Assembly: GCA_900315545.1 (NCBI GenBank)
Contig: OMZM01000016.1
Location: forward strand, 1 to 35,946
DNA length: 35,946 bases
Source of the DNA: an uncultured Prevotella sp.
GTDB taxonomy: Bacteria > Bacteroidota > Bacteroidia > Bacteroidales > Bacteroidaceae
Direction of reading: 5' to 3'
Shown: positions 7,783-15,761 of the stretch, piece by piece
Position numbering within the stretch: the stretch's first letter is position 1
How the letters are laid out: every line of letters starts with the position of its first letter
The notes under the pieces: generated by a model
Told to the model about the DNA's origin: nothing
Databases searched by the model: none
What the model saw: the letters and a program-made list of their open reading frames with translations, nothing else
Made by a program: the position numbers and the translations under genes

Positions 7783-8512
7783 GTACAACCATTTTCGAGC
7801 GTGTGTCGCGTGCTGCATTGGTGTATTGCAGCATCGACTTGTCGCGCAGGTTTTTGCCGTGCTCGGTGTCGAGACTGTTTATCAGTCCGTAGAGGAATTT
7901 CAGTTCGGGACGCAGTTTGAAGAACGGCAGATAGAAGTCGCAGCCGATGCCGAGTTCCACAAACACGTCGTAGCGTTTCAGTTTCAGATAGTCGTTGTCC
8001 TTCGGCGAGAGATTGAGCATAGGGTTCAGTCCTGCCATGATGTACGGTCGGTGGTTGTTGTATCGTGGTCCGGCAAAGATAATGTCCGACGCCAGCGATA
8101 TGTATGCCGACTTCATGTCCTGCCGCTGTTCCGTAGGGCGCCCCTCGCTGTCCACTTCCGAGAAGTTTCTGAACGTGAAGTGGCGCGTGCCGAAGTACAT
8201 GGATGGTGCCAGTCGCAACTGAAAATTCTCCGTCAGACGCAACTCTCCAAGCACTCCCACGTTGAAACCGGCATCCCAGCGGTCCTGGTCTACGGTTACG
8301 AGTCGGTCGATTGACGTTCCGTCTTCCAGCGTAATGGTTTGCGGACCGACATTCTCCAGTTCGATGTCTTGCAGGTGTGTGCCCACGAGCACTCCGAAGT
8401 GGAATGGGCGCAGGTCGGTGTAGGGGCGGTTCTGCACCTTGCGGCTCTGCGCAGAAACGCTTGCTGTCGCTATTAATATAAATATGTATGTATATAAAAT
8501 CCGTCTCATCAT
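7763..8512 (-). CDS. porT: PorT-like outer-membrane beta-barrel protein
   Basis: PorT is a small outer-membrane barrel required for type IX secretion. The 249-residue protein has a signal peptide (MMRRILYTYIFILIATASVSA, first residues only) cleaved near residue 21. Alternating aromatic and polar beta strands fill the rest, ending in the hydrophobic-aromatic strand VVLTFYFE typical of barrel C-termini. Segments such as FNVGVLGELRLTENFQLRLAPSM and MYFGTRHFTFRN resemble PorT. I chose the tandem ATGs at 8512/8509 because they start directly at the signal peptide; the longer in-frame start at 8557 adds a non-signal leader. Length fits PorT, and neighbouring porW/porX-like genes support it. A generic porin-family barrel is the alternative. 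Confidence 0.75.
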   Translation of the reverse strand: MMRRILYTYIFILIATASVSAQSRKVQNRPYTDLRPFHFGVLVGTHLQDIELENVGPQTITLEDGTSIDRLVTVDQDRWDAGFNVGVLGELRLTENFQLRLAPSMYFGTRHFTFRNFSEVDSEGRPTEQRQDMKSAYISLASDIIFAGPRYNNHRPYIMAGLNPMLNLSPKDNDYLKLKRYDVFVELGIGCDFYLPFFKLRPELKFLYGLINSLDTEHGKNLRDKSMLQYTNAARDTRSKMVVLTFYFE

Positions 8513-8586
8513 ATTTAATAACGCACAAAGTCGGGTTTTATTGCATTGCGCTGCCACATTCTGCGAGCAGCAGAAAAATTTGCAGC

Positions 8587-9009
8587 AAAAACCGTGCCAA
8601 ACTCGTCAGGATTTTCTTTCGGGGCGAAAAACGATGAAAATTTTTGACAGGGAAAAAGTCTCCAAATAGATGCAGAACAGCCCATGAAACTGTGAAAATA
8701 TGCAAAAATCGACCTCAAACATGTGTGCAAAAATCGTCAAAGAGCATGTTTGAGGATGAAAACTGCATGTTTTCGCACGATTACGGCTAAGCAGTCATAT
8801 CGTTACAGAGTGTTTGTAAGGGTGTGACGGACTGTCTGTAATAGGATTACAAGATGCTTGTAAAAATCCTGTAATCCATATTTCGGTGTCAAAATACTGA
8901 CAGCCAACGACTTAGCCGACAAGCCGAAATACTCGCGTATTTGCCGAAAAATATTTCGAGACGACTTTCGCGGGCATTCTCGCGACAGTAAACGGGCTAA
9001 GAATGATTA
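8587..9009 (+). repeat. Composite intergenic repeat, copy 2 (complete)
   Basis: The 697-base gap between the PorT-like and ferredoxin genes holds a complete composite element. The left block contains ACCGTGCCAAA (8591), a TTTTTGACAG...CTCCAAATAG segment (8640-8669), ACAGCCCATGAAACTG and TCAAAGAGCATGTTTGA (8737-8753). The middle array at 8802-8877 has a 22-bp period. A small palindrome AAATAC-tcgc-GTATTT follows (8927-8942), then the right block (8953-9009) with ACGACTTTCGCGGGCATTCT. The same module order and nearly the same total length recur at 29270-29714. There is no credible coding frame inside. Confidence 0.8.
8802..8877. repeat. 22-bp-period palindromic array (three units)
   Basis: Three consecutive 22-bp units start at 8802, 8824 and 8846. 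The pattern is roughly GTKACA-N10-TGTAA, so each is an imperfect palindrome. The last unit is enclosed by a perfect 8-bp inverted repeat GGATTACA / TGTAATCC (about 8844-8877) that could fold as a hairpin. The same unit type, in the same 22-bp register, occurs at 19425-19541. Confidence 0.75.
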
Positions 9010-9100
9010 AACATTCATGACGCATGAGTATGGGTTCAGAAGCTGAAAAACAAGGAAAATTATTAAGAAATAATATAAATAATAAAAAAAAGTCTCATCA

Positions 9101-9134
9101 TTTGTAGGTATTATAAATAAAAATTGTACCTTTG
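9101..9134 (+). promoter_or_regulatory. Promoter of the ferredoxin gene
   Basis: TTTG (9101-9104), a 22-bp spacer and TACCTTTG (9127-9134) match the Bacteroidota promoter pattern. The spacer is at the long end. A transcript would have a 5' untranslated region of about 70 bases before the ATG at 9209. Confidence 0.7.
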
Positions 9135-9208
9135 CAGTGTTCAAAAGTAGGTACTACTACTGCGAATATAGTATAAAAACATTATTAACAATAAAAAGAA
9201 AGATTATT

Positions 9209-9376
9209 ATGGCTTATGTAATTGGTAACGACTGCATCGCATGCGGTACATGTATTGACGAATGTCCAGTAGGAGCAATCTCTGAGGGCGATATCTATTC
9301 TATCAACCCAGATATGTGCACAGAATGCGGCACATGTGCTGACGTTTGTCCATCAGGAGCAATCAGCCTGCCTTAA
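9209..9376 (+). CDS. 2[4Fe-4S] ferredoxin
   Basis: This is a 55-residue clostridial-type ferredoxin, a soluble low-potential electron carrier. Two cysteine motifs of the form CxxCxxCxxxCP are intact: CIACGTCIDECP near residues 10-21 and CTECGTCADVCP near 37-48. Each cluster takes three cysteines from one motif and the fourth from the other. Length is standard. The ATG at 9209 starts MAYVIGNDCIACG, as usual for the family; a longer in-frame start at 9137 would include promoter-proximal non-conserved sequence. It has its own promoter and a strong hairpin terminator, so it is monocistronic. Codon use looks adapted to high expression. Confidence 0.95.
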   Translation: MAYVIGNDCIACGTCIDECPVGAISEGDIYSINPDMCTECGTCADVCPSGAISLP

Positions 9377-9417
9377 AGAGCAGCGAGGACTTTCTCCTCA
9401 TTGAAAGGATAAAAGAC

Positions 9418-9457
9418 AAAAGTTTGCAGTTCCCGTTGCGGATGCTGCAAACTTTTT
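9418..9457. terminator. Hairpin terminator, probably bidirectional
   Basis: A 12-base stem AAAAGTTTGCAG (9418-9429) pairs with CTGCAAACTTTT (9445-9456) around a 15-base loop, with T runs on the right and A/T on the left. It lies between the ferredoxin stop and the stop of the convergent alpha-galactosidase gene, so it can serve both. Confidence 0.85.
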
Positions 9458-9471
9458 GTGTATATATGCTC

Positions 9472-11649
9472 CTATAGTCTTTTCAGCAGAAACACCCTCG
9501 AAGCAAAATCACCATTCATAGGTATCTGCAAGCCAGTGTCCATCAGCATCTCGCCGCTGTAAGTCTTGCCGTCGATGCTGCATGCCGGCTTGCCGTTCTC
9601 TATGTTCTTTTCCTCAAAGACATACAGCCCGTCGGGTTGCAACGCCTGCAATCTCAGCCTTGCCGTAAGCCCCTCGTCAGCATTGTCGGTCTTGTAGACC
9701 AGCAGCACGCACTCGCCGTTGCCAACATATTGCGTTGCGCAGAAACCATCCTCGCTGTACGGACTTTCCAGCCTGTACATCTCTCCGCACTGTATGGTCT
9801 GTCTCATCTGCTTATAGTCGGCAATGGCAGTCATCACCTGCCTGCGCTCGTCGCTGCTCATGTGCTTAGGCTGCAGCTCCAAACCCATCCTGCCGTTCAT
9901 GGCAACATCGCACCTGAACTTCACGGGTATGCGCCTGCCCGTAGTATGGTCTGGCGACGAGCCGATGTGCGTAGCCATCGCGTTGGCGGGAAAGAACATA
10001 GAAGCACCGTACTGTATCTTCAGACGCTGCAAGGCATCGTTGTTGTCGCTCAGCCAGTATTCGTCGAAGAAAGGCAACAGCCCGTAGTTGGCACGTCCGC
10101 CGCCAGAGGCACAGTCCTGAATGACAACGTCGGGAAAGCGCTCGCGTATGCTGCGCAGCACTTTCTCCAAACCCTTGTGATAGTCAACATAAATGTTCTG
10201 CTGCCTCGACAGCGGCAGATAGTCAGACCCATAGTTGTTCATCGGCACGTTGGCGTCCCACTTTATGTAGGCTATCTCCGGATTTTCCGTCAGCAGTCGC
10301 GTAACCATGTCGACGACAAACGCCTGCACGTCGGGGTTGGTCAGGTCGAGTAGCAACTGCGTTCCGCCACGCCCCATAGTCTGCCGGTGTCCCTTTTTCT
10401 TCAGCACCCAGTCGGGATGCTGTTCGTAGAGACAGCTCTTCGTGTTCACAGCCTCAGGCTCTATCCAAATGCCAAACTTTATCTTTCTTTTCCGAGCCGC
10501 CTTCGTCAGCGCCCTTATGCCGCCCGGCAGCTTCCTGACGTCAACAGTCCAGTCGCCGAGAGCCGACTCGTTGTCGCGCTGATACTTGCTGCCAAACCAT
10601 CCGTCGTCCATGACAAACAGCTCGCCGCCCATGTCGGCAATGTCGTCAATCATGTCGGTAATGCGCTTTTCTGTAATGTCGAAGTAGACACCCTCCCACG
10701 AGTTGAGCAGCAAGTCGCCATACTTCACGCCCCTGTGCAGCATGCCTTCCTCTCTCGCCCAGCGGTGGAAATTGCGGCTCACGCCACCCATGCCGCTCTC
10801 GGAAACCGTCATGGCAAGGTGGGGAGTGGCAAACGTGGTGTCGGCATCAAGCATATAGTGCGAAGCCTGAGGGCAGATGCCAGCCATGAGCAGATGTCTC
10901 TCGCCTGCAACAGATGCCGTCCGAAGTTCGTAGTTGCCGCTCCAGCAGAGCGAAACCCCGATGGTCGTGCCGCTGTTTTCGGCAGGCGACTGTCCGAGAG
11001 TAAGCATCAGCGACGGCATACTCGTCTGTGCGTTGCGCGAACCGTCGGTGTTGGCTATCGTCTTTATGCCGTCGGTCAGTCGCTCCTGCACCATGCGAGC
11101 CTCGTAAGCCCATTCGCCGTGAAAGTGGGTCAGCCATGCCTCGTCGGAAAAAACAGGCACTACGGCAGAATCGAACCTATTGAGCGACACAGCCGACGGC
11201 TCGTGATGAACAATCTCAGTCCATGTCTCTATCATGTCGACATGGCTGTATGCCTTGTAGAAAAGCCTAATCTGAAAGTCGTGTACGTTGTCTTTCAGCG
11301 TGAAAATGTGTGTCGTGTGTCGCTCGTTGACAATGTTTTCGTATGCCTCAACGTGCAGTTCTGTGTTCTGGCAGCCGTCGCTGTGAGCCACTTGCAGGGC
11401 TATAGGCTGCTGCAAGTCGTCGGTTCCGAATGTCGGCAGTGCCGGCTGAGGCTTGCGTTTGCAGTCTTTCTTCAGGCTGTCAGCCGATGTCGCCATGCCG
11501 GTGCCATAATAAATAATGTATAGCGTGCCGCCCTCCTCAGCCGTAAGCACCATTTTCGATGCCGGCGTAGAGACCGTAACTTCGCCGTGCCATGCCATTG
11601 TCGCAAGCATGTAGAATATGAACAGCAGTGAAGCATATAGTCGTTTCAT
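9472..11649 (-). CDS. GH36 alpha-galactosidase, exported
   Basis: This glycoside hydrolase family 36 enzyme releases terminal alpha-1,6-linked galactose from oligosaccharides such as raffinose or galactomannan side chains. The 725-residue protein starts with a signal peptide (residues 1-20), so it is probably periplasmic. An N-terminal beta-supersandwich (to about residue 300) precedes a TIM barrel with FVMDDGWFG near 346, WIEPEAV near 395, the nucleophile D465 in YIKWDAN, CASGGGR near 513 and the acid/base D535 in WLSDNND. A C-terminal beta domain follows. The length matches family members. It lies 42 bases downstream of an acyltransferase gene on the same strand; no SusC/SusD pair is nearby, so it is not in a typical polysaccharide utilisation locus. 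Confidence 0.92.
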   Translation of the reverse strand: MKRLYASLLFIFYMLATMAWHGEVTVSTPASKMVLTAEEGGTLYIIYYGTGMATSADSLKKDCKRKPQPALPTFGTDDLQQPIALQVAHSDGCQNTELHVEAYENIVNERHTTHIFTLKDNVHDFQIRLFYKAYSHVDMIETWTEIVHHEPSAVSLNRFDSAVVPVFSDEAWLTHFHGEWAYEARMVQERLTDGIKTIANTDGSRNAQTSMPSLMLTLGQSPAENSGTTIGVSLCWSGNYELRTASVAGERHLLMAGICPQASHYMLDADTTFATPHLAMTVSESGMGGVSRNFHRWAREEGMLHRGVKYGDLLLNSWEGVYFDITEKRITDMIDDIADMGGELFVMDDGWFGSKYQRDNESALGDWTVDVRKLPGGIRALTKAARKRKIKFGIWIEPEAVNTKSCLYEQHPDWVLKKKGHRQTMGRGGTQLLLDLTNPDVQAFVVDMVTRLLTENPEIAYIKWDANVPMNNYGSDYLPLSRQQNIYVDYHKGLEKVLRSIRERFPDVVIQDCASGGGRANYGLLPFFDEYWLSDNNDALQRLKIQYGASMFFPANAMATHIGSSPDHTTGRRIPVKFRCDVAMNGRMGLELQPKHMSSDERRQVMTAIADYKQMRQTIQCGEMYRLESPYSEDGFCATQYVGNGECVLLVYKTDNADEGLTARLRLQALQPDGLYVFEEKNIENGKPACSIDGKTYSGEMLMDTGLQIPMNGDFASRVFLLKRL

Positions 11650-11691
11650 AGCGCAGATAACATGTAAGAAAAGTAAGTTTATAGTCGCTCG

Positions 11692-12816
11692 CTACGCCTT
11701 GTCAGCCTTTTTTCTCCACGTTTCAGTGAGCCATCTGCGCACAGGCATGTCGTACAGTCGCATGCAGAGCCATCCGAGCAAGATGCAGGCAAAAGGCAGC
11801 GCAACGGCTTCAGGCACTACGTCGCCAAGTTTCTCTATCGGTACGAGTTCGCCGCTGAAACCAATGTGTGCATAGAACAGATACATCAGCGGATAGTGTA
11901 CTGCATAGAGAGGGTAGGAGAGGTTGCCCAGAAACATGCTTATGCGCTCCGTGCGCTTTCCGACCGACAGCTCCGATGCGCCGAGCCATACGAGAAGTGG
12001 AAACAGAAAGACCACGCACACGGCATCGTAGATACCGTTTGCCACAGGCGAAAGCTCTCCGAGCAGCAGCGGCAGGCATGCTACGGCAATGAGAATGGCA
12101 CTGCACAGCCAGAAGGAGTGGCTTATTTTGACAGGGCGGAAGATACGCGCCATGAGCATACCCATGCTGTATGGGAACAGCATTCTTATCAGTCCGGTCC
12201 AGAAACCACTGTCTATCATCGACCAGCCTACGCCGAGATAGCCGTCGTGGAGCGATATCCTGAAAAGCAAAAAGCCCATGACGGCAGTTAGCACAGCAAG
12301 TGTTCGGGTTGAGAAACGCCTGAGCAGCAGGGCATAGAGAATGTTGCCGATATACTCGAAGAACAGCGACCAGTTCGGACCGTTTAGTGGAAACAACTCT
12401 CCGTTGCCCCTGACGTCGGCAGCAGCACCCACCGGCAGCGGCAGCATGAGCATGTTGAGCAGCATGGCAAGCATGACCAGTGACGTGGAAACATGGGTGC
12501 CGTCCCACTTAACGCTGCCCTGCAATATGAAGCAAACTGCTCCGATTGCAGCTCCAATGATAACCATGGGATGCAGACGGATGATGCGTCGACGGAAGAA
12601 ACCGCCCATTGTCAGTCCCTTTTGCCAACGGTCGTCGTAGGCATAGCCGATGACGAAACCCGAAAGTACGAAGAAGAAATCTACGGCAAGATAGCCATGA
12701 GGCATCGGCGACCATGAGAAACACTCGAAAACGTGGTATATTATGACTATGAGTGCTGCTACTCCACGCAGTCCGTCGAGTATGTTGTAGTGTTGCTTTG
12801 TCTGGAAATCAGTCAT
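11692..12816 (-). CDS. Acyltransferase family 3 (OafA-like) integral membrane protein
   Basis: Family 3 acyltransferases move acetyl or other acyl groups across the cytoplasmic membrane onto surface carbohydrates. The 374-residue protein begins with the typical YNILDGLRGVAALIVIIYHV segment, where R and H are family-conserved. FFFVLSGFVIGYAY and about ten hydrophobic segments follow, with a conserved-looking second arginine/histidine loop (FFRRRIIRLHPM). I prefer the ATG at 12816 (MTDFQTKQHYN); the upstream in-frame start at 12864 adds 16 residues with no family resemblance. The gene lies 54 bases after rsmD and 42 bases before the GH36 gene on the same strand. The acyl acceptor cannot be deduced. 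Confidence 0.85.
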   Translation of the reverse strand: MTDFQTKQHYNILDGLRGVAALIVIIYHVFECFSWSPMPHGYLAVDFFFVLSGFVIGYAYDDRWQKGLTMGGFFRRRIIRLHPMVIIGAAIGAVCFILQGSVKWDGTHVSTSLVMLAMLLNMLMLPLPVGAAADVRGNGELFPLNGPNWSLFFEYIGNILYALLLRRFSTRTLAVLTAVMGFLLFRISLHDGYLGVGWSMIDSGFWTGLIRMLFPYSMGMLMARIFRPVKISHSFWLCSAILIAVACLPLLLGELSPVANGIYDAVCVVFLFPLLVWLGASELSVGKRTERISMFLGNLSYPLYAVHYPLMYLFYAHIGFSGELVPIEKLGDVVPEAVALPFACILLGWLCMRLYDMPVRRWLTETWRKKADKA

Positions 12817-12870
12817 AAGAGTATAAGTTTTGTGTGTTGATATTATTACTTTTTTATAACACATAATGCC

Positions 12871-13404
12871 CTATGGCTTGAAAATAGAGAAGTTCACGCT
12901 GCCGTAACTGCGGTGTTCCACAAAGTTGGGGTGTGCAGAAAAGTCGTTGGTCTTGCCGTGTTCAAATACGAAGATACCGTCTTCGGCAACGAGATGGTGC
13001 TGGAATACGAGGTCGGGAATAGTCGGAAGTTCCTTCAAGGCATAAGGCGGATCAGCAAAAACGAAGTCGAACTGCTGGCTGACATGCTTCATATATTTGA
13101 ATACATCGTTGCGCATGATGATGTGCCTGTCAGTGTTCAGTTTCTGAGAACATTGCCTGATGAAAGCCGCATGGTCGCGGTCGGCTTCTATGCTTACCAC
13201 CTGGCTGCATCCGCGCGACAGCAGTTCGAGCGATATGCTGCCCGTTCCGGCAAAGAGGTCGAGGGCTGATGCACCGTCGAAGTCTATGTATGCATTCAGA
13301 ACGTTGAATATGTTTTCCTTCGAAAAGTCGGTGGTCGGACGCGCCTTGAACGTGCGTGGAATATCGAAGTGGCGACCTTTGTATAGTCCGGTAATTATTC
13401 GCAT
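12871..13404 (-). CDS. rsmD: 16S rRNA (guanine966-N2)-methyltransferase RsmD
   Basis: RsmD methylates G966 of 16S rRNA in the small subunit using S-adenosylmethionine. The 177-residue protein has the expected length and fold. The N-terminal MRIITGLYKGRHFDIP segment is followed by the RPTTDFSKENIFN region, the SAM-binding motif ALDLFAGTGSISLELLSRG near residues 48-66, an acidic IEAD ribose-binding position, and the catalytic ADPPY motif near 117-121. The start lies 5 bases after the DUF3822 gene, a pairing common in Bacteroidota as I know it, so the two are probably co-transcribed. Confidence 0.93.
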   Translation of the reverse strand: MRIITGLYKGRHFDIPRTFKARPTTDFSKENIFNVLNAYIDFDGASALDLFAGTGSISLELLSRGCSQVVSIEADRDHAAFIRQCSQKLNTDRHIIMRNDVFKYMKHVSQQFDFVFADPPYALKELPTIPDLVFQHHLVAEDGIFVFEHGKTNDFSAHPNFVEHRSYGSVNFSIFKP

Positions 13405-13409
13405 CGTGT

Positions 13410-14204
13410 TCAGTTGTTAATGAAATAAGCCATGAGGTCGTATGGCAATCCGCTGACCTCAGTATAGCGGTGTCGGTTGAAGTCAGCGCGTGGATGTACG
13501 AGAAATACGTTCCTCAGGTATATTCTTATCGATTCGCATACATCTTCAGCGTTATCAACTTGCCCGACAATGTGCAGTTCGTCGCGCTCTTGGTCGAAAC
13601 CGAGTTGTTTCCACACGCTGACGGTATAGTATGCGGCATCGTTATTGCCTACAATATCAAACGAATTGTAGAAAATGAAGTGATTGTTGGAGAAAGCAAA
13701 CAGTTCCATCTTGCTGTCGTGGAAATGGGCATACAGTTTCCTGTAAGTGTTGCTGTAGTTACGACTGTTCATAGCCGACCACACGGGCATTGTCAGTGGC
13801 ATGACCCTGACGTCGCGGAAATGGTCGTTGAGCACAGTCATAATGTCGCTGTCTACCGAGAAAACGGCAGCTACAGACAAGTCGGGAACGATGCTGTGTA
13901 GTATTGTTTGCTGCTGTTTCTTCCTGAAAGTATATTCATAAAGCACGGACTTATCGTCATTGTTGAACTCTTCTACAGGTTCGAGAAGTACCTGACTGTC
14001 GACGAAAACGGCAGCGCGTTGGTAGTCACGCATCAGCAGTGTCGACTTTTTGAAAGCCTCGCGCAGGTTGGCAGCGACGGAAATGCTGCTGTTAAACATA
14101 TACGGCTCGTATGCCAGACCGTTGGCTGACGTATCGTCTTTTGCTGCAAATGCAAGCGATTGATTGCCTATGCGAATGGCGATAATGTTGTTTTTATCTG
14201 TCAT
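13410..14204 (-). CDS. DUF3822 family protein, function unknown
   Basis: The 264-residue protein matches the general pattern of DUF3822, a Bacteroidota family. It has a duplicated actin/ribonuclease-H-like layout, with strands such as SLMRDYQRAAVFVDSQVLLEP in the N-terminal half and FSNNHFIFYNSFDIVGNNDAAYYTVSVW in the C-terminal half. There is no signal peptide or membrane segment, so it should be cytoplasmic. The YFINN C-terminus ends 5 bases before rsmD. Its promoter faces that of the helicase gene at 14306. I know of no established function; a role alongside RsmD is only suggested by position. Confidence 0.8.
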   Translation of the reverse strand: MTDKNNIIAIRIGNQSLAFAAKDDTSANGLAYEPYMFNSSISVAANLREAFKKSTLLMRDYQRAAVFVDSQVLLEPVEEFNNDDKSVLYEYTFRKKQQQTILHSIVPDLSVAAVFSVDSDIMTVLNDHFRDVRVMPLTMPVWSAMNSRNYSNTYRKLYAHFHDSKMELFAFSNNHFIFYNSFDIVGNNDAAYYTVSVWKQLGFDQERDELHIVGQVDNAEDVCESIRIYLRNVFLVHPRADFNRHRYTEVSGLPYDLMAYFINN

Positions 14205-14207
14205 TGA

Positions 14208-14238
14208 TTTGTCGTTTCAAATTCTTTTCGTACTTTTG
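14208..14238 (+). promoter_or_regulatory. Promoter of the helicase-lipoprotein unit
   Basis: TTTG (14208-14211), a 19-bp spacer and TACTTTTG (14231-14238) match the Bacteroidota consensus. The predicted start of transcription is near 14245, so the transcript runs rightwards through the promoter that serves the opposite strand. Confidence 0.75.
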
Positions 14239-14257
14239 TACCTCAGAAATAATGCAA

Positions 14258-14289
14258 CAAAAGTAATAATAAACACTTGATTTCACAAA
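14258..14289 (-). promoter_or_regulatory. Promoter of the DUF3822-rsmD unit
   Basis: On the minus strand TTTG (14286-14289), a 20-bp spacer and TACTTTTG (14258-14265) match the consensus, giving a start near 14251. It faces the plus-strand promoter, so the two transcripts begin within a few bases of each other and overlap at their 5' ends. Confidence 0.75.
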
Positions 14290-14305
14290 TTTTAGACAAA
14301 AAAAG

Positions 14306-15733
14306 GTGGAAGAAGAGTTAATGTTTCAAATATGTCGCACGTTTGGTCTTGAGCCGACGGCAGAACAACGGCAGGCAATTTCGGTGTTTGCCAAGTTCTT
14401 TCTGTGTAGCGATGAGCACTCGCTGATGCTCCTTCGAGGGTCTGCCGGAACGGGAAAGACGTCGTTGGCAGCCGCTATTGTGCGCACAATGATATCGTTG
14501 CAGAGGAAGGTTGTGCTGCTTGCACCTACGGGAAGGGCAGCAAAGGTTTTCTCGCTGACAAGTGGTGTGCCTGCTGGAACTATACACCGGCATATCTACA
14601 GACAACGGATGTTCGGCGACCTGACTAACTTCAACCTTAGCATCAACCTGCATCAGCACACGCTTTTCATTGTCGATGAGGCTTCGATGATAGCCAACGA
14701 CAGCATGGGCGACAGTGCTTTTGGCAGTGGATGCTTGCTTGACGACATAATAAGATATGTATATAACAATAAAGGGTGCCGTCTTTTCCTCATCGGCGAC
14801 AAGGCTCAGTTGCCGCCAGTAGGGCAGGAGGAGTCGCCGGCGCTGTCGGCTGCAGTGCTCGAAGGATATGGACTGCATGTGTTTCAGACTGATTTGAACG
14901 AGGTATTAAGGCAGTCTGCCGAATCGGGAATACTGTATAATGCTACAGTAATACGGCAGATGATAACTCACGACAGCGTAACGCTTCTGCCGAAAGTCAG
15001 GTTTCGCGGGTTTGCCGACATAGTGATGGTCAGCGGAAACGAACTTATCGACGAATTGCAGTCGAGCTATCGCAACGTGGGACTTGACGAAACGATAGTC
15101 ATAACGCGGTCTAACAAACGGGCAAACATATATAATAATGGTATAAGGAACAGGGTTCTCGACCGTGAGGAAGAGCTGTCGCAGGGCGACTATCTTATGG
15201 TTGTGAAGAATAAATACGTCATAGACGGCGACGACGAAAAGCATAAGGAGGTCTTCCTCATTGCCAACGGCGACCGCGTGAGGGTGAGACGTGTCAGACA
15301 TGTGCGTGAGTTCTATGGTTTTCGCTTTGCCGATTTGCTAATAGAATTTCCCGACTACGACAATAAGGAGATGGAAATGACAGTCATAATCGACTCTTTG
15401 CATACTGACGCGCCTGCACTGACACGCGAACAGAGTCAGCAACTGTATGAGCGAGTGATGGAAGACTATGCCGATATTCCTAAGAAGGCAGACCGTCTGA
15501 AGAAGTTGCGGGAAGACAAACACTACAATGCTTTGCAGATAAAGTATGCCTATGCCGTTACCTGCCATAAGGCGCAGGGTGGTCAATGGGAGCATGTGTA
15601 TGTTGATCAGGGCTACATGACCGACGACATGGTGTCGCCTGGATATATTCACTGGCTGTATACGGCGTTCACTCGGGCAAGGGAACGGCTTTTCCTTGTC
15701 AACTGGCAGGAGACTCAAATAGATAACAATTAG
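14306..15733 (+). CDS. RecD-like superfamily 1 DNA helicase (AAA ATPase with UvrD C-terminal domain)
   Basis: This 475-residue protein has the core of a RecD/Dda-type 5'-3' DNA helicase. Visible motifs are Walker A RGSAGTGKTS (residues 44-53), motif Ia LAPTGRAAKV, Walker B FIVDEASMI, motif III LIGDKAQLPPVGQ, the arginine motif LNEVLRQSAESG, and the C-terminal YAVTCHKAQGGQWEHV and YTAFTRARERLFLVNW motifs. It lacks the long N-terminal domains of exonuclease V RecD, so it is a short stand-alone type. It probably acts in DNA repair or replication in the cytoplasm. The GTG at 14306 gives the longest product; an ATG at 14321 preceded by GGAAGAAGAG is an equally good start. The lipoprotein gene follows after 28 bases. 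Confidence 0.88.
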   Translation: MEEELMFQICRTFGLEPTAEQRQAISVFAKFFLCSDEHSLMLLRGSAGTGKTSLAAAIVRTMISLQRKVVLLAPTGRAAKVFSLTSGVPAGTIHRHIYRQRMFGDLTNFNLSINLHQHTLFIVDEASMIANDSMGDSAFGSGCLLDDIIRYVYNNKGCRLFLIGDKAQLPPVGQEESPALSAAVLEGYGLHVFQTDLNEVLRQSAESGILYNATVIRQMITHDSVTLLPKVRFRGFADIVMVSGNELIDELQSSYRNVGLDETIVITRSNKRANIYNNGIRNRVLDREEELSQGDYLMVVKNKYVIDGDDEKHKEVFLIANGDRVRVRRVRHVREFYGFRFADLLIEFPDYDNKEMEMTVIIDSLHTDAPALTREQSQQLYERVMEDYADIPKKADRLKKLREDKHYNALQIKYAYAVTCHKAQGGQWEHVYVDQGYMTDDMVSPGYIHWLYTAFTRARERLFLVNWQETQIDNN

Positions 15734-15761
15734 AATCCAAAAACATATAAAACAAAGTAAA

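Noticed and set aside
10387-11523. 378-codon open frame antisense to the GH36 gene
   Set aside because: The opposite strand encodes a full alpha-galactosidase with catalytic motifs; this frame has no recognisable domain and arises from the codon bias of the real gene.
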